DNA of 64,000 nucleotides from Synergistaceae bacterium UBA5560 (GCA_002425685.1 DIMS01000056.1:16511-80510), one strand, 5' to 3'. Shown: positions 1 to 8,520, numbered from the stretch's first letter. Translations and numbers: made by a program. The notes: generated by a model from the letters alone, not told the origin.

Positions 1-88
1 CACCCCGGCGCGTTCGCTCCGCCAGCTCCCGTACCAGCCCCTTGCACTCATTGCCGCATGCGCCGCCGAGTTTGACCACGCCTCTCAT
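1..88 (-). CDS. lysZ: LysZ-type amino-group-carrier kinase, N-terminal fragment
   Basis: Only the first 29 codons lie in the window; the gene runs off the left edge. The start ATG is at 86-88 and the protein begins MRGVVKLGGACGNECKGL, matching the N-terminal nucleotide-binding strand of the amino acid kinase family (acetylglutamate kinase and its LysW-dependent homologue LysZ). LysZ phosphorylates the side-chain carboxylate of the LysW-bound substrate, the step before the reductase LysY. It follows lysY by about 65 bases on the same strand, and the presence of lysW and lysX upstream favours LysZ over ordinary ArgB. The catalytic part is not visible, so activity cannot be judged. Confidence 0.75.
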   Translation of the reverse strand, partial: MRGVVKLGGACGNECKGLVRELAERTRRG

Positions 89-152
89 GATGCATACCGC
101 CCCTTTCGTTCGTTTTTTTCGTTGCGGCCGCTTCGCACGGCCTGTTGTTCCG

Positions 153-1202
153 CTAGGCCGGAAAGACCGGCATCATGTCCAGACCGAGGGTTTCGTCGAA
201 GCCCGCCATGAGGTTCGCGGACTGCAGCGCGCTTCCTGCGGCGCCCTTCATCAGATTGTCCAGGGCACACCCCGCGAGAAGCCGCCTGCCGTCGGGGTGT
301 CGTTCGAAGCCCACCAGTACCCGGTTGCTCCCGAGGACGTAGCGCGGATCGGGAAGGCGCAGATGGGCAGGTTTCGCGGCGGTGCACTGCACGAAGGGCT
401 CGTTTCTGTAGGTGTTCCGGTAGAGGCTCCAGATCTCCCCCTCGCTCAGCGGAGCGGAAAGGCGCACTGAGGCGAGGAGTTGCACGCCTCGGACGAGTTC
501 CACCGCCGTGAGGGAGAGGGAAAGGCACTCCTCGGGAAGCGCCAGTTCCTGGGCGACCTCCGCCAGATGCCGATGGAAGAAGGGTGTGACCACCCGCAGG
601 CTGCGGCTCCGGATGGGATGATGGCTTCCCGGAGAGGGCTCGGCTCCGCCCTCGGAGGAGCCCACCCGCAGGTCGAGATGGACCTCCTCCACCACTCCTG
701 CCCGGGCCAGGGGAAGCAGGCCGAGAATGGCGGAGGTGGCGTTGCATCCCACTCCGGAGACGCACCGGGCCTGCCGCAGCTCCTCCCGGTGCAGTTCGGG
801 AAGGCCGTAGATTCGTTCCGCGAGCAGCTCCGGCGCCTCGTGGGGGTGACCGTACCACCGGGCGTAGCGCTCGGGGTCGGCGAGGCGGAGGCCCGCCGAG
901 AGATCCACCACGCGGACCCTGCGGGAAAGGCAGTTTTGCACCACCGGAAGGGACGCGCCGTGGGGAAGGGCCAGAAACACCAGATCCGGCGCATCGCCCT
1001 CGGTTTCTTCCGGACCGGAGAAACGGAGATCGTCGTAGGCGCCCCGGAGATGGGAATGGACGCTCGTCACGGGATGTCCCGCACGGCTCCGGGAGATCAC
1101 CCGGCTCACTCGAAATCCGGGATGGCGCGCAAGAAGGCGCAGCAGCTCGCCTCCGGTCATGCCCGCGCCGCCCCAGACGGCCACGGTCAGTACGTTCCGC
1201 AT
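153..1202 (-). CDS. lysY: LysW-dependent N-acetyl-gamma-glutamyl-phosphate reductase homologue (LysY)
   Basis: This 349-residue protein belongs to the ArgC/LysY NADPH-dependent reductase family. It should reduce the acyl phosphate on the LysW-carried substrate to the semialdehyde. An N-terminal dinucleotide-binding loop, GGAGMTGGEL, is at residues 11-20. The active-site cysteine is C153 in SGVGCNATS; the GCNAT form is what I associate with LysY enzymes, whereas classical ArgC usually has GCYPT. The length is normal. The ATG is preceded by a strong AAGGAGG site. It lies 239 bases after lysX and the intervening DNA carries an attenuator-like element, so lysYZ expression may be tuned separately from lysWX. 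Whether the pathway makes lysine, arginine or both cannot be decided from this gene. Confidence 0.9.
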   Translation of the reverse strand: MRNVLTVAVWGGAGMTGGELLRLLARHPGFRVSRVISRSRAGHPVTSVHSHLRGAYDDLRFSGPEETEGDAPDLVFLALPHGASLPVVQNCLSRRVRVVDLSAGLRLADPERYARWYGHPHEAPELLAERIYGLPELHREELRQARCVSGVGCNATSAILGLLPLARAGVVEEVHLDLRVGSSEGGAEPSPGSHHPIRSRSLRVVTPFFHRHLAEVAQELALPEECLSLSLTAVELVRGVQLLASVRLSAPLSEGEIWSLYRNTYRNEPFVQCTAAKPAHLRLPDPRYVLGSNRVLVGFERHPDGRRLLAGCALDNLMKGAAGSALQSANLMAGFDETLGLDMMPVFPA

Positions 1203-1239
1203 GGTTTGACCTCCTTTTTAGGGGTAGGGAAAAAGAAAA

Positions 1240-1337
1240 GACCCGCGCTCCTTCGAGTCGCGGGTCGTCGGGAAACTCCTTCCGGTATGGGAGAGAACCA
1301 AAGCTCCGGTTCCTCCTCCGCCTCCGCCCACGACCCG
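1240..1337 (-). promoter_or_regulatory. Attenuator-like element between lysX and lysY
   Basis: On the minus strand a perfect 8-bp hairpin (arms 1259-1266 and 1240-1247, loop 1248-1258) runs into a T-rich tract, giving an intrinsic terminator just upstream of lysY. The upstream segment at 1330-1337 is exactly complementary over 8 bases to 1261-1268, which overlaps the 5' arm of the terminator, so an alternative antiterminator pairing is possible. A short frame beginning at ATG 1415-1417 behind AAGGA is crowded with Arg and Lys codons (residue run RTLTKTRRNKRCKRASKR). This is the architecture of amino-acid attenuation, but that frame has no stop before the terminator, so the mechanism is inferred and unproven. 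Confidence 0.55.
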
Positions 1338-1441
1338 TCTGCGGCGCTTCGCTTGGAAGCCCGCTTGCAACGCTTGTTCCGTCTCGTTTTTGTCAGTGTC
1401 CGAGAAATGTTCTCCATCACGGAAGATCCTTTTCCGGACTG

Positions 1442-2299
1442 CTAGGCCGCCGCAGCCGCAAGACTCCAGGCGTGGCGCACCACTGCGCCGGGAATGTCCA
1501 CGCCGGTGGGCTCGATGGAATTGCGGAATTCCGCGCTGTCGTTCACCTCGTTCACGAGCCATCCCCGGACGGAGGCGAAGAGATCCACCGCGAGGAAATC
1601 GCCTCCGATCGCTTCCTGGACCTGCCGCAGCAGGGTTTCGAGTGTCGCGTCGAGAGGGTGTTTTTCCGCCCGTCCTCCCCGGGCGGTGTTGGTGATCCAG
1701 TGGTCGCTCCGTCGCCGGATGGCGCAAAGCGGTTCTCCACCCACCACGAAGGCCCGCAGGTCGTATCCCTCCGCTTTGTTCACGTATTCCTGAAGGTAGA
1801 ACAGCCCGTGCCGTCCCCCGAGATGTTCCTTGTGCTCCACCAGAGCCTCCGCGGCGTCCCGGTCGTTCACCTTCGCCAGAAGGCGTCCCCAGCTTCCCGA
1901 GACGGGTTTCATCACCAGGGGATAGCCCAGTTCGTCCGCGGCGGCGAGGGCGCCCTCCGCGGAAAAGGCCACGCGGTACGCGGGCTGTGGCACTCCGGCC
2001 CGCTCCAGGGCTAGAGTCGTGGCGAGCTTGTCTCCGCAGAGCCGCATCACCGCCGAGGGGTTCATCACCCGTGCGCCCCGGGTCTCCAGAAAGGCCGCGA
2101 GGGATTCGTTGTGCCCGTGGGCGATGCATCGTGCCAGCACGACATCACCAGAAAGAGTCCGCGAGGGATCTCCCCAGGCGTCGTCCGTCACGTCCTCCAA
2201 AAGAACGGGAATGTCCAGGCGCCGGGCCGCCTCGGCAAGGAGTTTCTCCTCCGCACGGAGGCGGGAATGAAAGATCCGGAGGGATCGTGCCTGCCCCAT
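1442..2299 (-). CDS. lysX: LysX-type ATP-grasp ligase loading the amino-group carrier protein LysW
   Basis: This 285-residue RimK/LysX-type ATP-grasp protein ligates the alpha-amino group of 2-aminoadipate (LysX) or glutamate (ArgX) to the C-terminal glutamate of LysW. The N-terminal stretch after the start ([16 protein letters not shown]) matches the family, the phosphate-binding region [16 protein letters not shown] follows mid-protein, and the C-terminal metal-binding strand reads [13 protein letters not shown]. The ATG at 2297-2299 was chosen because it lies one base after the lysW stop and begins at the conserved N-terminus; the frame is open further upstream, but that part overlaps lysW. 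Substrate specificity (AAA or Glu) is not resolvable by eye. Confidence 0.9.
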   Translation of the reverse strand: MGQARSLRIFHSRLRAEEKLLAEAARRLDIPVLLEDVTDDAWGDPSRTLSGDVVLARCIAHGHNESLAAFLETRGARVMNPSAVMRLCGDKLATTLALERAGVPQPAYRVAFSAEGALAAADELGYPLVMKPVSGSWGRLLAKVNDRDAAEALVEHKEHLGGRHGLFYLQEYVNKAEGYDLRAFVVGGEPLCAIRRRSDHWITNTARGGRAEKHPLDATLETLLRQVQEAIGGDFLAVDLFASVRGWLVNEVNDSAEFRNSIEPTGVDIPGAVVRHAWSLAAAAA

Positions 2300-2300
2300 C

Positions 2301-2483
2301 CTACTCACCCCAGTCTTCCTGAACCTGGGGGGCTTCCTCCACCGCCACCGGGTCCAGGGACACCACCTCAAGCTCGGTGCCGCAGTCCCCGCAGAGGAGG
2401 ATTTCCCCCACCAGCACATTTTCGGGAAGCGCCACGTTTCCCTCGCAGACCACACAGACCGCCCGTCGTTCCGATTCCGCCAT
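2301..2483 (-). CDS. lysW: LysW amino-group carrier protein
   Basis: A 60-residue acidic carrier protein. It has two CxxC knuckles (C10/C13 and C31/C34) that form a zinc site, an acidic globular domain ([10 protein letters not shown]), and the diagnostic C-terminus EDWGE, whose last glutamate receives the substrate amino group. The start at 2481-2483 is preceded by AAAGGAGAG. It is the first gene of lysWXYZ and sits directly downstream of a T-box leader. The EDWGE tail makes the identification very firm even though the protein is tiny. Confidence 0.97.
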   Translation of the reverse strand: MAESERRAVCVVCEGNVALPENVLVGEILLCGDCGTELEVVSLDPVAVEEAPQVQEDWGE

Positions 2484-2590
2484 CGTGCTCTCTCCTTTCT
2501 TTTTGTCGCCGCTCTCCACCGCACATCCTCCGGTTTGGTTCTTCGTCCGTCGCCCGGAAAAGCGGTTTTCACCGGTTCCGTGCATACAAA

Positions 2591-2840
2591 AAGGCCCGTC
2601 CCCTCTCAGGGACGGGCCTTGAACCCGCGGTACCACCCTGCTTGAGCGCACACATGTGCACTCCCGCTCTCGGCCTGTCACGGCGACCGAACTCCGGGAC
2701 GCGTACTCCGGGAAAACCCCTTTCCGCTCCGGCTCCGCGAGCTTTCGGCATTCTCGAAACATTCCCGAAGGCGCCTCGCAGCCGGTAAGCGCCTCTCTCT
2801 GGCGGGATTTTTCCGTGCCTCTCGCTTCATCGCCATTGCC
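2591..2840 (-). promoter_or_regulatory. T-box riboswitch leader of the lysW operon
   Basis: Reading the minus strand, a Stem I-like domain lies at about 2840-2715: a GATGAAGCGAG kink-turn-like segment, an AG-bulge CAGAGAGA, and a GGCGC/GCGCC hairpin with GGCTG in its loop. The conserved T-box core AGGGTGGTACCGCGG follows at 2625-2639. A strong terminator, aaggcccgtccc/gggacgggcctt followed by T5, spans 2591-2620. This is a tRNA-sensing transcription attenuator. The specifier loop appears to contain TTTCGAGAA. Candidate specifiers there are AGA or CGA (Arg) or GAG (Glu); I do not see a Lys codon, but I cannot fix the register by eye. Confidence 0.9.
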
Positions 2841-2937
2841 TTTCCGCTCTGTTCCGATCCCATCCCCACGAAAAAAAGCGCTTTCGTGATCGCGAGTTTC
2901 CTCCGGAGGGACCCTGCGGAAATTCTGTTTGCGAAGA

Positions 2938-2965
2938 ATCTTACACGACGATCCAAAAATGTCAA
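2938..2965 (-). promoter_or_regulatory. Sigma70-type promoter of the lysW operon
   Basis: On the minus strand a perfect -35 TTGACA (2960-2965) is separated by 16 bases from TAAGAT (2938-2943). Transcription would start near 2930 and run into the T-box leader about 90 bases downstream. Confidence 0.7.
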
Positions 2966-3284
2966 GAGGAACGAAGCAGACTTGGAACGAGGCAGGGAGA
3001 ATGTCATCCCTAAGGAACCTCTGAAAAATGCCACGCCGATCTCGGAAAAACGTGATGCGATTCGAGAGAGGAGCAATTCCTGCCTGATCAGAGCGTCCCT
3101 AAAACGGGACAGGGACAATGTCGTCTGTTCTTCTCTGCGGACGATGAGGAGCCAGTGTTTCCTGAGCCTGACGGAAGCGACCAAAGCGGCGATGAGTTGT
3201 GTGCGTCACGTGGTGTAGAAAGGTTTTCATGGTGTTCGGCGGCGAGTCGGCAATGTTCCGGCACGAAAGAACCCGAGAAAGGGC
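2966..3284. other. Intergenic stretch without recognised content
   Basis: This is about 320 bases between the lysW promoter and the end of the IclR gene. One open frame crosses it on the plus strand, but it lacks a convincing ribosome binding site and resembles no family I know. I see no clear terminator for the convergent or neighbouring transcripts. Confidence 0.4.
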
Positions 3285-4061
3285 TCAGTCACTTTTCCCC
3301 AGGCTGCGGGAGAGCGTCTCCGCAGCGGTTTTCAACCCCTCCGCAAGTTCGGGAAAACGCTCTTCGGAAAAACGGAAGGTGGGGCCTGAAATGGCCAGGC
3401 AGGCCACCATGGCACCGCTTCCGTCGAAGATGGGCGCCGCCGCGGAGAAGACCCCCTCTTCTCGTTCGGCGACGCTGACGGCATAGCCGTTCGCACGCAC
3501 GTTTTCCAGGCGTGATCGTATGACGGCGGGGTCGGTGATGGTGTTCGCCGTGAGGGGTTTCGCCTCGGCGATGATCTGTTCCGCTTCGTCCGGATCGGAG
3601 AACGCCAAAAAACACCGTCCGGACGCCCCTGCCCACAGGGGAAATCTCGAGCCGAGCTGGGCGGAGCGTTTCAGCGTGTGGAGGCTTTCCACCTGTTCGT
3701 AGCAGACGCGGTATTTCCCCTGCTTGATGTAGAGGTTCACCGTTTCTCCGAAGAGATTCCGGAGCGCCACCATGACGGGAAGCGCATATTTGCGCAGGTT
3801 CAGGGACTCCTTTGCGAGTGCTCCGAGATAGATCAGGCGTGTTCCGAGACGGAAAGTCTTTGTCTCCGGATCGCGGTCGAGGAAGTGCTCCTCCACCAGG
3901 GATCCCAGAATCCGGGACGTTGTGGAAAGAGGGAGGTCCAGCTTTCTGGAGAGCTCCGTCATGCTCCATTCCGGAGCTTTTCTGGAGAAGCACAGCAATA
4001 CCGCGAGAGCTTTCTTGATCGAGGTGTTTCCGGCCTCGATCTCCCGTTCTTCGTGAGGCAT
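3285..4061 (-). CDS. IclR-family transcriptional regulator
   Basis: A 258-residue IclR-type regulator. The N-terminal winged helix-turn-helix is seen at NTSIKKALAVLLCFSRKAPEWSMTELSRKLDLPLSTTSRIL in pieces, and the C-terminal effector domain ends CLAISGPTFRFSEERFPELA, a family signature. The start at 4059-4061 is preceded by GAGGAGGAAC. It is divergent from the TAXI-TRAP operon across an intergenic region carrying a promoter and repeated CTTCCATATT boxes, so it most likely controls that transporter and the lyase in response to their substrate. Ligand unknown. Confidence 0.92.
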   Translation of the reverse strand: MPHEEREIEAGNTSIKKALAVLLCFSRKAPEWSMTELSRKLDLPLSTTSRILGSLVEEHFLDRDPETKTFRLGTRLIYLGALAKESLNLRKYALPVMVALRNLFGETVNLYIKQGKYRVCYEQVESLHTLKRSAQLGSRFPLWAGASGRCFLAFSDPDEAEQIIAEAKPLTANTITDPAVIRSRLENVRANGYAVSVAEREEGVFSAAAPIFDGSGAMVACLAISGPTFRFSEERFPELAEGLKTAAETLSRSLGKSD

Positions 4062-4166
4062 GGTTCGTTCCTCCTCGTCAAAGAATCTTTCGCCTCCCCG
4101 GAGTGCGGGAGTCGTGTTTCTCCAGGGCTGTCGAAAGCACTGGATACCTCGAGTGTTCAAAAAATC

Positions 4167-4194
4167 TTGACAAGGAACTTCGAAAAGCTATACT
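4167..4194 (+). promoter_or_regulatory. Promoter of the TAXI-TRAP operon
   Basis: A perfect TTGACA (4167-4172), a 16-base spacer and TATACT (4189-4194) form a strong sigma70-type promoter reading toward the TAXI receptor gene. The putative IclR operators start ten bases downstream, a position suited to repression. Confidence 0.75.
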
Positions 4195-4203
4195 TACGCC
4201 AAG

Positions 4204-4240
4204 CTTCCATATTTTAGCATATAACTTCCATATTGTGGAA
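4204..4240. promoter_or_regulatory. Putative IclR operator (direct repeat plus palindrome)
   Basis: CTTCCATATT occurs twice, at 4204-4213 and 4225-4234, with a 21-base period (two helical turns). The second copy is part of the inverted repeat TTCCA-TATTG-TGGAA at 4226-4240, which resembles IclR-family half sites. It lies just after the -10 box of the plus-strand promoter. The binding protein is inferred from adjacency. Confidence 0.55.
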
Positions 4241-4473
4241 TTTTGTTGGACCGGAAACAGCGTTTCGCACGAGAGGGCTTTTTTCGGAAAACGATGCAGA
4301 AGGGAGGGGGAAAGGAAGGACCACGCGGAGGAGTTGAGGCATGGGTGGCCGGCGCCGCAGTCTGACGCGACAAGGGAGACGGAAAGGTTCTTCTGTCCGC
4401 GAGCGCTATGGGGATGTTGTGAGACGTTCTGGGTTGTTTGATGTTTTTCGAGAGGGTATGGGAGGTGTTCTTC

Positions 4474-5418
4474 GTGAAGAAATGTGCGATTCTTCTCAGT
4501 CTGATGATGCTCCTCGTTCTCTCCGCCTGTGCCGGTGCGGAGGAATTCGTCCGGATCGGCACGAGCAGTGTGGGAGGCGGCTTCTATCAGATAGGCAACG
4601 TCATCGCCCAGCTTGGCGCGAAAGTCATGCCCGAGGTGAATTTCACCGCTGTCACGGGAGGCTCCATCAAAAACTGCATCAACCTGGACAAGAAAGAGGT
4701 CGAGCTCGGCATCGTCCAATCGGGAACACTGCTCGAGGCCGTTCAGGGCGTCGGCTCCTTCGAGGGGAAGCCGATCACGTCGCTCCGGTACATTACGGCC
4801 ATCTATCCCATGCCCTGCCATATTTTGGTGAACCTCGACGCGGGAATCACCTCCGTAGCGGACATGAGGGGGAAACGCATCGACTTCGGTCCCGTAGGGG
4901 GCGGTATCGAGGTGAACACGGCCCAGATTCTCGACATTTTCGGCATCACGCCCAAGGACGTGAAGGTGGAGCGTTTCGGCAGATCCGAAGTTGCGGAGGC
5001 CATGAAGACGGGCACGTCGGACGCGCACATCTGGGCCACGAACGCGCCGAATGCGGAGGTGACGGACATGATCACCTCCGGCAAGGTGGGGCTCATCGGC
5101 ATCGAGCCGGAGAAAATCAACGAGATCGTGCAGAAATATCCGTCCTTCGCCGCGGACATGATCCCCGCGAAGAGCTATGCGGGACAGGACGGGGACCTCT
5201 TCACCGTTGCCGCCGTGGGTGCTCTCGTGGCAGGCGCGGACATGAGCGACGAACTGGCCTACAAAATCACGAAAATGCTCTATGAAAACGAGGCGTTCCT
5301 GAAGGAGCGGCACAAGTATTTCGCGAACTTCTCTCTTCAGAAGGCCCTCGACGGGCGATGCATTCCCATCCATCCCGGCGCGGAGAAATTCTACCGCGAG
5401 AAGGGGCTTCTGAAGTAG
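4474..5418 (+). CDS. TAXI-family TRAP transporter substrate-binding receptor
   Basis: A 314-residue exported receptor of the TAXI (TRAP-associated extracytoplasmic immunogenic) family. An N-terminal hydrophobic signal (KKCAILLSLMMLLVLSAC) ends in a lipobox-like LSAC, and mature motifs include RIGTSSVGGGFYQIG, typical of TAXI receptors. GTG 4474 was chosen because GGAGGT lies 7 bases before it; an ATG 36 bases upstream in frame has no ribosome site. It is the first gene of an operon with a fused TRAP permease and a lyase, so it probably captures a carboxylate or amino acid. Ligand not predictable. Confidence 0.92.
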   Translation: MKKCAILLSLMMLLVLSACAGAEEFVRIGTSSVGGGFYQIGNVIAQLGAKVMPEVNFTAVTGGSIKNCINLDKKEVELGIVQSGTLLEAVQGVGSFEGKPITSLRYITAIYPMPCHILVNLDAGITSVADMRGKRIDFGPVGGGIEVNTAQILDIFGITPKDVKVERFGRSEVAEAMKTGTSDAHIWATNAPNAEVTDMITSGKVGLIGIEPEKINEIVQKYPSFAADMIPAKSYAGQDGDLFTVAAVGALVAGADMSDELAYKITKMLYENEAFLKERHKYFANFSLQKALDGRCIPIHPGAEKFYREKGLLK

Positions 5419-5539
5419 CGACGACGGCTTGGGAGGGATACATGTCGCTGCCGACGCGGGGCGGGGCGGAACTCCTTTTCCGTCTCTCCGGTTTCACCCG
5501 CTCCGTCCGTTTCTGTAGGATGTCATGGAGGAATGAACG

Positions 5540-7480
5540 ATGATCGGAACGCCAAACGACGGTTCCGCGCAAACGGTCTCTTCGGAAAAAAAACCGGGGC
5601 GGAGGAAGCGCTCCTTCGCCGGGCCCGTGAAGTACGTGGTCACTGCGCTCACGGTGCTTCTCGCCGTCTTCCATCTCTACACGGCGTTCTTCGGGCTCTT
5701 TCCTTCGATGCAGCAACGGAGCTTCCACATCGCCTTCGTGCTGGCGCTGATTTTTCTCCTGTATCCGGCGACCTCCCGTTCTCCCATGGAGCGGCCTTCG
5801 CCGCTCGACTGGATCTGTGCCGGCCTCGGGGCGTTCTGTTCTCTCTACGTGTTCTTCAACTACGACGCCATCGCCTCCAGGGCGGGCATGTATCTGGACT
5901 ACGAGATCTATCTGGGGATCGTGTTCACGGCGCTCGTCTTCGAGGCGGCCCGAAGAACCCTGGGTAATGTCATGCCCGTCTTCTGCAGTCTGTTCCTGCT
6001 CTTCGCCTATTTCGGAAGGTCTCTGCCGGGACCGCTCCGGCACTTCGGGCTCTCCATCCCCCGCATCGTGGAGGAACTCTACCTCACCACGGACGGACTT
6101 TTCGGCCTCGTGGCGGGCGTGTCGGCCACGTACATCTTTCTCTTCATCCTCTTCGGGGCCTTTCTGGACTCCACGAAGACGTCCACGTTCTTCAACGATT
6201 TCTCCATGGCTCTCACAGGGCACATGAAGGGCGGTCCCGCACGGATCGCCGTACTGGCCAGCGCACTCATGGGGACCATCAGCGGCAGCACCTCCGCGAA
6301 CGTGGCCACCACGGGGGCCTTCACCATTCCCCTGATGAAACGGGTGGGTTTTCAACCTCACTACGCAGGAGCGGTCGAGGCCGCGGCCTCGACGGGAGGA
6401 CAGATCATGCCTCCCGTCATGGGGGCGGCGGCGTTCATCATCGCCGATGCTCTGGGGGTTCCCTACATGAAGGTTCTCCTGGCGGCCATCGTGCCGGCAC
6501 TGCTCTACTTCTGGGGTATCTGGTGTGCGCTGGGTATCGAGGCGGACAAGCTGGGAATCAAGGGCTTGGACCGCTCCCAGCTCCCGCGGCTGCGGGACGT
6601 GCTTTTTCGGGACGGCTACAAGGCGATTCCCCTGGCGGTGATCATCTACTTTCTGCTCCGTGGCTACAATCCTCTTTACGCCGCCTGCTGGGGCATCGGT
6701 GCCGCCGTGGTCTTCAGCTACGTGCGAAAGGAGAGCCGTCTCGATCTGAAGGGGTTGGTGGCGACGCTCGAAGCGGGATCGAAAACGGCCCTTTCCGTTG
6801 CCATCGCCTGTACCATCGTGGGTGTGGTCATCGGCATGATGGGTGCCACGGGGGTGGCCCTCAAGATCGGCGACGTGGTACTCGCCGTGACGCAGGGACG
6901 GTTCTTCCCCACCCTGGTGGTCACCATGATTCTCGCGGTGATCTTCGGCATGGGCATGCCCACAACGGCGAGCTACGTCATGACCAGTGCGGTGGCCGCT
7001 CCGGCTCTCATCCTGCTTGGGTCGGAACCTCTGGACGTGCACATGTTCGTGTTCTATTTCGCCGCCCTTTCCTCCATCACGCCCCCGGTCTGCGTCGGAG
7101 CCTACACCGCGGCGGGCATTGCCGGATCGGATCCCAACAGAACGGCGTTCACGTCGGTGAAGCTGGCACTCACAGGATTTCTGATTCCCTTCATTTTCAT
7201 GTACTCCCCGGAGATTTTGCTCACCAATGTCGCCTCTCCGTGGGTCACCGGGCTCGCGGTGTTGAGCGCCTTCGCGGGGGTGTACGTTCTTGCCGTCGCC
7301 ACCGAGGGATACCTGTTCTCCCCTCTGCTTTTCGTGGAGCGCCTGTGTTGTTTTGCCGCGGCGTTGTTCCTTCTTATGCCCGGATCCGCCACCGACGTGG
7401 TTGGTGTGGCGCTTTTCGGAGGAATTTTCATGTTTCAGAAATGGCGTGCGCGAAAAGGGGGCGAAAGCGGACGAGCCTGA
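5540..7480 (+). CDS. TRAP transporter fused permease (4TM-12TM)
   Basis: A 646-residue integral membrane protein in which the small DctQ-like and large DctM-like TRAP subunits are fused, the form that pairs with TAXI receptors. The first 35 residues are polar and basic, followed by about 16-17 hydrophobic segments. Conserved large-subunit stretches such as GTISGSTSANVATTGAFTIP, GGQIMPPVMGAAAF and GMGMPTTASYVM are visible. The ATG has GGAGGAA eight bases upstream. It drives sodium- or proton-coupled uptake of the receptor's ligand across the inner membrane. Confidence 0.95.
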   Translation: MIGTPNDGSAQTVSSEKKPGRRKRSFAGPVKYVVTALTVLLAVFHLYTAFFGLFPSMQQRSFHIAFVLALIFLLYPATSRSPMERPSPLDWICAGLGAFCSLYVFFNYDAIASRAGMYLDYEIYLGIVFTALVFEAARRTLGNVMPVFCSLFLLFAYFGRSLPGPLRHFGLSIPRIVEELYLTTDGLFGLVAGVSATYIFLFILFGAFLDSTKTSTFFNDFSMALTGHMKGGPARIAVLASALMGTISGSTSANVATTGAFTIPLMKRVGFQPHYAGAVEAAASTGGQIMPPVMGAAAFIIADALGVPYMKVLLAAIVPALLYFWGIWCALGIEADKLGIKGLDRSQLPRLRDVLFRDGYKAIPLAVIIYFLLRGYNPLYAACWGIGAAVVFSYVRKESRLDLKGLVATLEAGSKTALSVAIACTIVGVVIGMMGATGVALKIGDVVLAVTQGRFFPTLVVTMILAVIFGMGMPTTASYVMTSAVAAPALILLGSEPLDVHMFVFYFAALSSITPPVCVGAYTAAGIAGSDPNRTAFTSVKLALTGFLIPFIFMYSPEILLTNVASPWVTGLAVLSAFAGVYVLAVATEGYLFSPLLFVERLCCFAAALFLLMPGSATDVVGVALFGGIFMFQKWRARKGGESGRA

Positions 7481-7575
7481 CCCGGGCAATTCCGCAGGTC
7501 TTTTTTCGCAAGGTTTTTCGAGGGCCGTGCCACATTCGGGACGTGCTCCATTCTCTCTGACGGAGGAGATTTCTC

Positions 7576-8466
7576 ATGAAGACATCGACGAAACTCAAGG
7601 CGCTCATTCAGCAGCGGAAGGCCCTGGTTGTTCCCGGAGCACACGATGTGATCTCCGCAAAACTCATCGAAAAGACCGGTTTCGAGGCGCTCCAGGTCAG
7701 CGGCTTCGGCCTGGCCGCCACGTATCTCGGCCTGCCCGACATGGCTTTCATCACGTTCAGCGAAGTTCAGGCGTTCACGTTCAACATCATCAAGGCCGTG
7801 AAGATTCCCGTCATGGCCGATGCCGACACCGGATACGGCAACAGCATCAACGCCATGTTCGTCACCGAGGGCTTCATTCGCATCGGCGCGGCGGGCATGA
7901 ACATCGAGGACCAGTATTTTCCCAAGCGGTGCGGCCATATGGAGGGAAAGCAGATCATCCCCACGGAGGAGATGGTTCTCAAAATCAAGGCCTGCGCGAA
8001 AGTGCGGAACGAACTCGATCCGGATTTCGTCATCAACGCCCGTACCGATGCCATCGCCGTCTCCGGCATCGACGAAGCGATCCGTCGGGGAAATGCCTAT
8101 GCGGATGCCGGAGCGGACATGATCTTCGTCGAGGCTCCCAGAACCCGGGAGGATATCGTCAAGGCCGTGAAGGAGATCAAGGCTCCCGTGAGCATCAACC
8201 TCTTCGACAATGTGGAGGGAGGCAAGACTCCCCTTATTCCCGTGGAGGAGCTGCGCGAGATGGGAGTCGCCCGGGTGAGCATTCCCGTGGGCACGACCTT
8301 CGCCGCCTTCCGCGGCGTGGAGCGCTACCTTGAGGCCATCAAGGGCGGAGCGCTCGCGCCGGGACGGACCGATCTCGTCTCCTCCTTCGCGGAGTTCAAG
8401 GAGGTTGCGGGATACACTACCTTCCGGACCCTCGAAAAGGAGTTCCTTCCCAAGTTCGTGGACTGA
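7576..8466 (+). CDS. Isocitrate lyase/PEP mutase superfamily enzyme (2-methylisocitrate or 2,3-dimethylmalate lyase type)
   Basis: A 296-residue TIM-barrel enzyme. ADADTGYGN (81-89) supplies metal-binding aspartates, IED (110-112) follows, and KRCGH (117-121) carries the catalytic cysteine found in lyases rather than in mutases. NARTDA and the VFVEAP-like stretch MIFVEAP are also present. The family cleaves C-C bonds of 2-hydroxy-dicarboxylates or tricarboxylates to give pyruvate or glyoxylate plus a second acid. It is the third gene of the TAXI-TRAP operon, suggesting that the imported compound or its early product is its substrate. The exact substrate is open. Confidence 0.88.
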   Translation: MKTSTKLKALIQQRKALVVPGAHDVISAKLIEKTGFEALQVSGFGLAATYLGLPDMAFITFSEVQAFTFNIIKAVKIPVMADADTGYGNSINAMFVTEGFIRIGAAGMNIEDQYFPKRCGHMEGKQIIPTEEMVLKIKACAKVRNELDPDFVINARTDAIAVSGIDEAIRRGNAYADAGADMIFVEAPRTREDIVKAVKEIKAPVSINLFDNVEGGKTPLIPVEELREMGVARVSIPVGTTFAAFRGVERYLEAIKGGALAPGRTDLVSSFAEFKEVAGYTTFRTLEKEFLPKFVD

Positions 8467-8520
8467 GCGCAGACCGTCGCCCAGAGCGAGGGCGACACGC
8501 ATTCCCACCGGTGACGCAGA

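Noticed and set aside
2886..3218. 110-codon plus-strand frame between lysW and the IclR gene
   Set aside because: No ribosome site, no family resemblance, and it overlaps the lysW promoter region on the other strand.
5267..7489. Very long open frame (740 codons) antisense to the TRAP permease gene
   Set aside because: Its His/Gly/Arg/Asp-rich, low-complexity translation is the usual product of the opposite strand of a GC-rich gene. The plus-strand frame has clear TRAP motifs.
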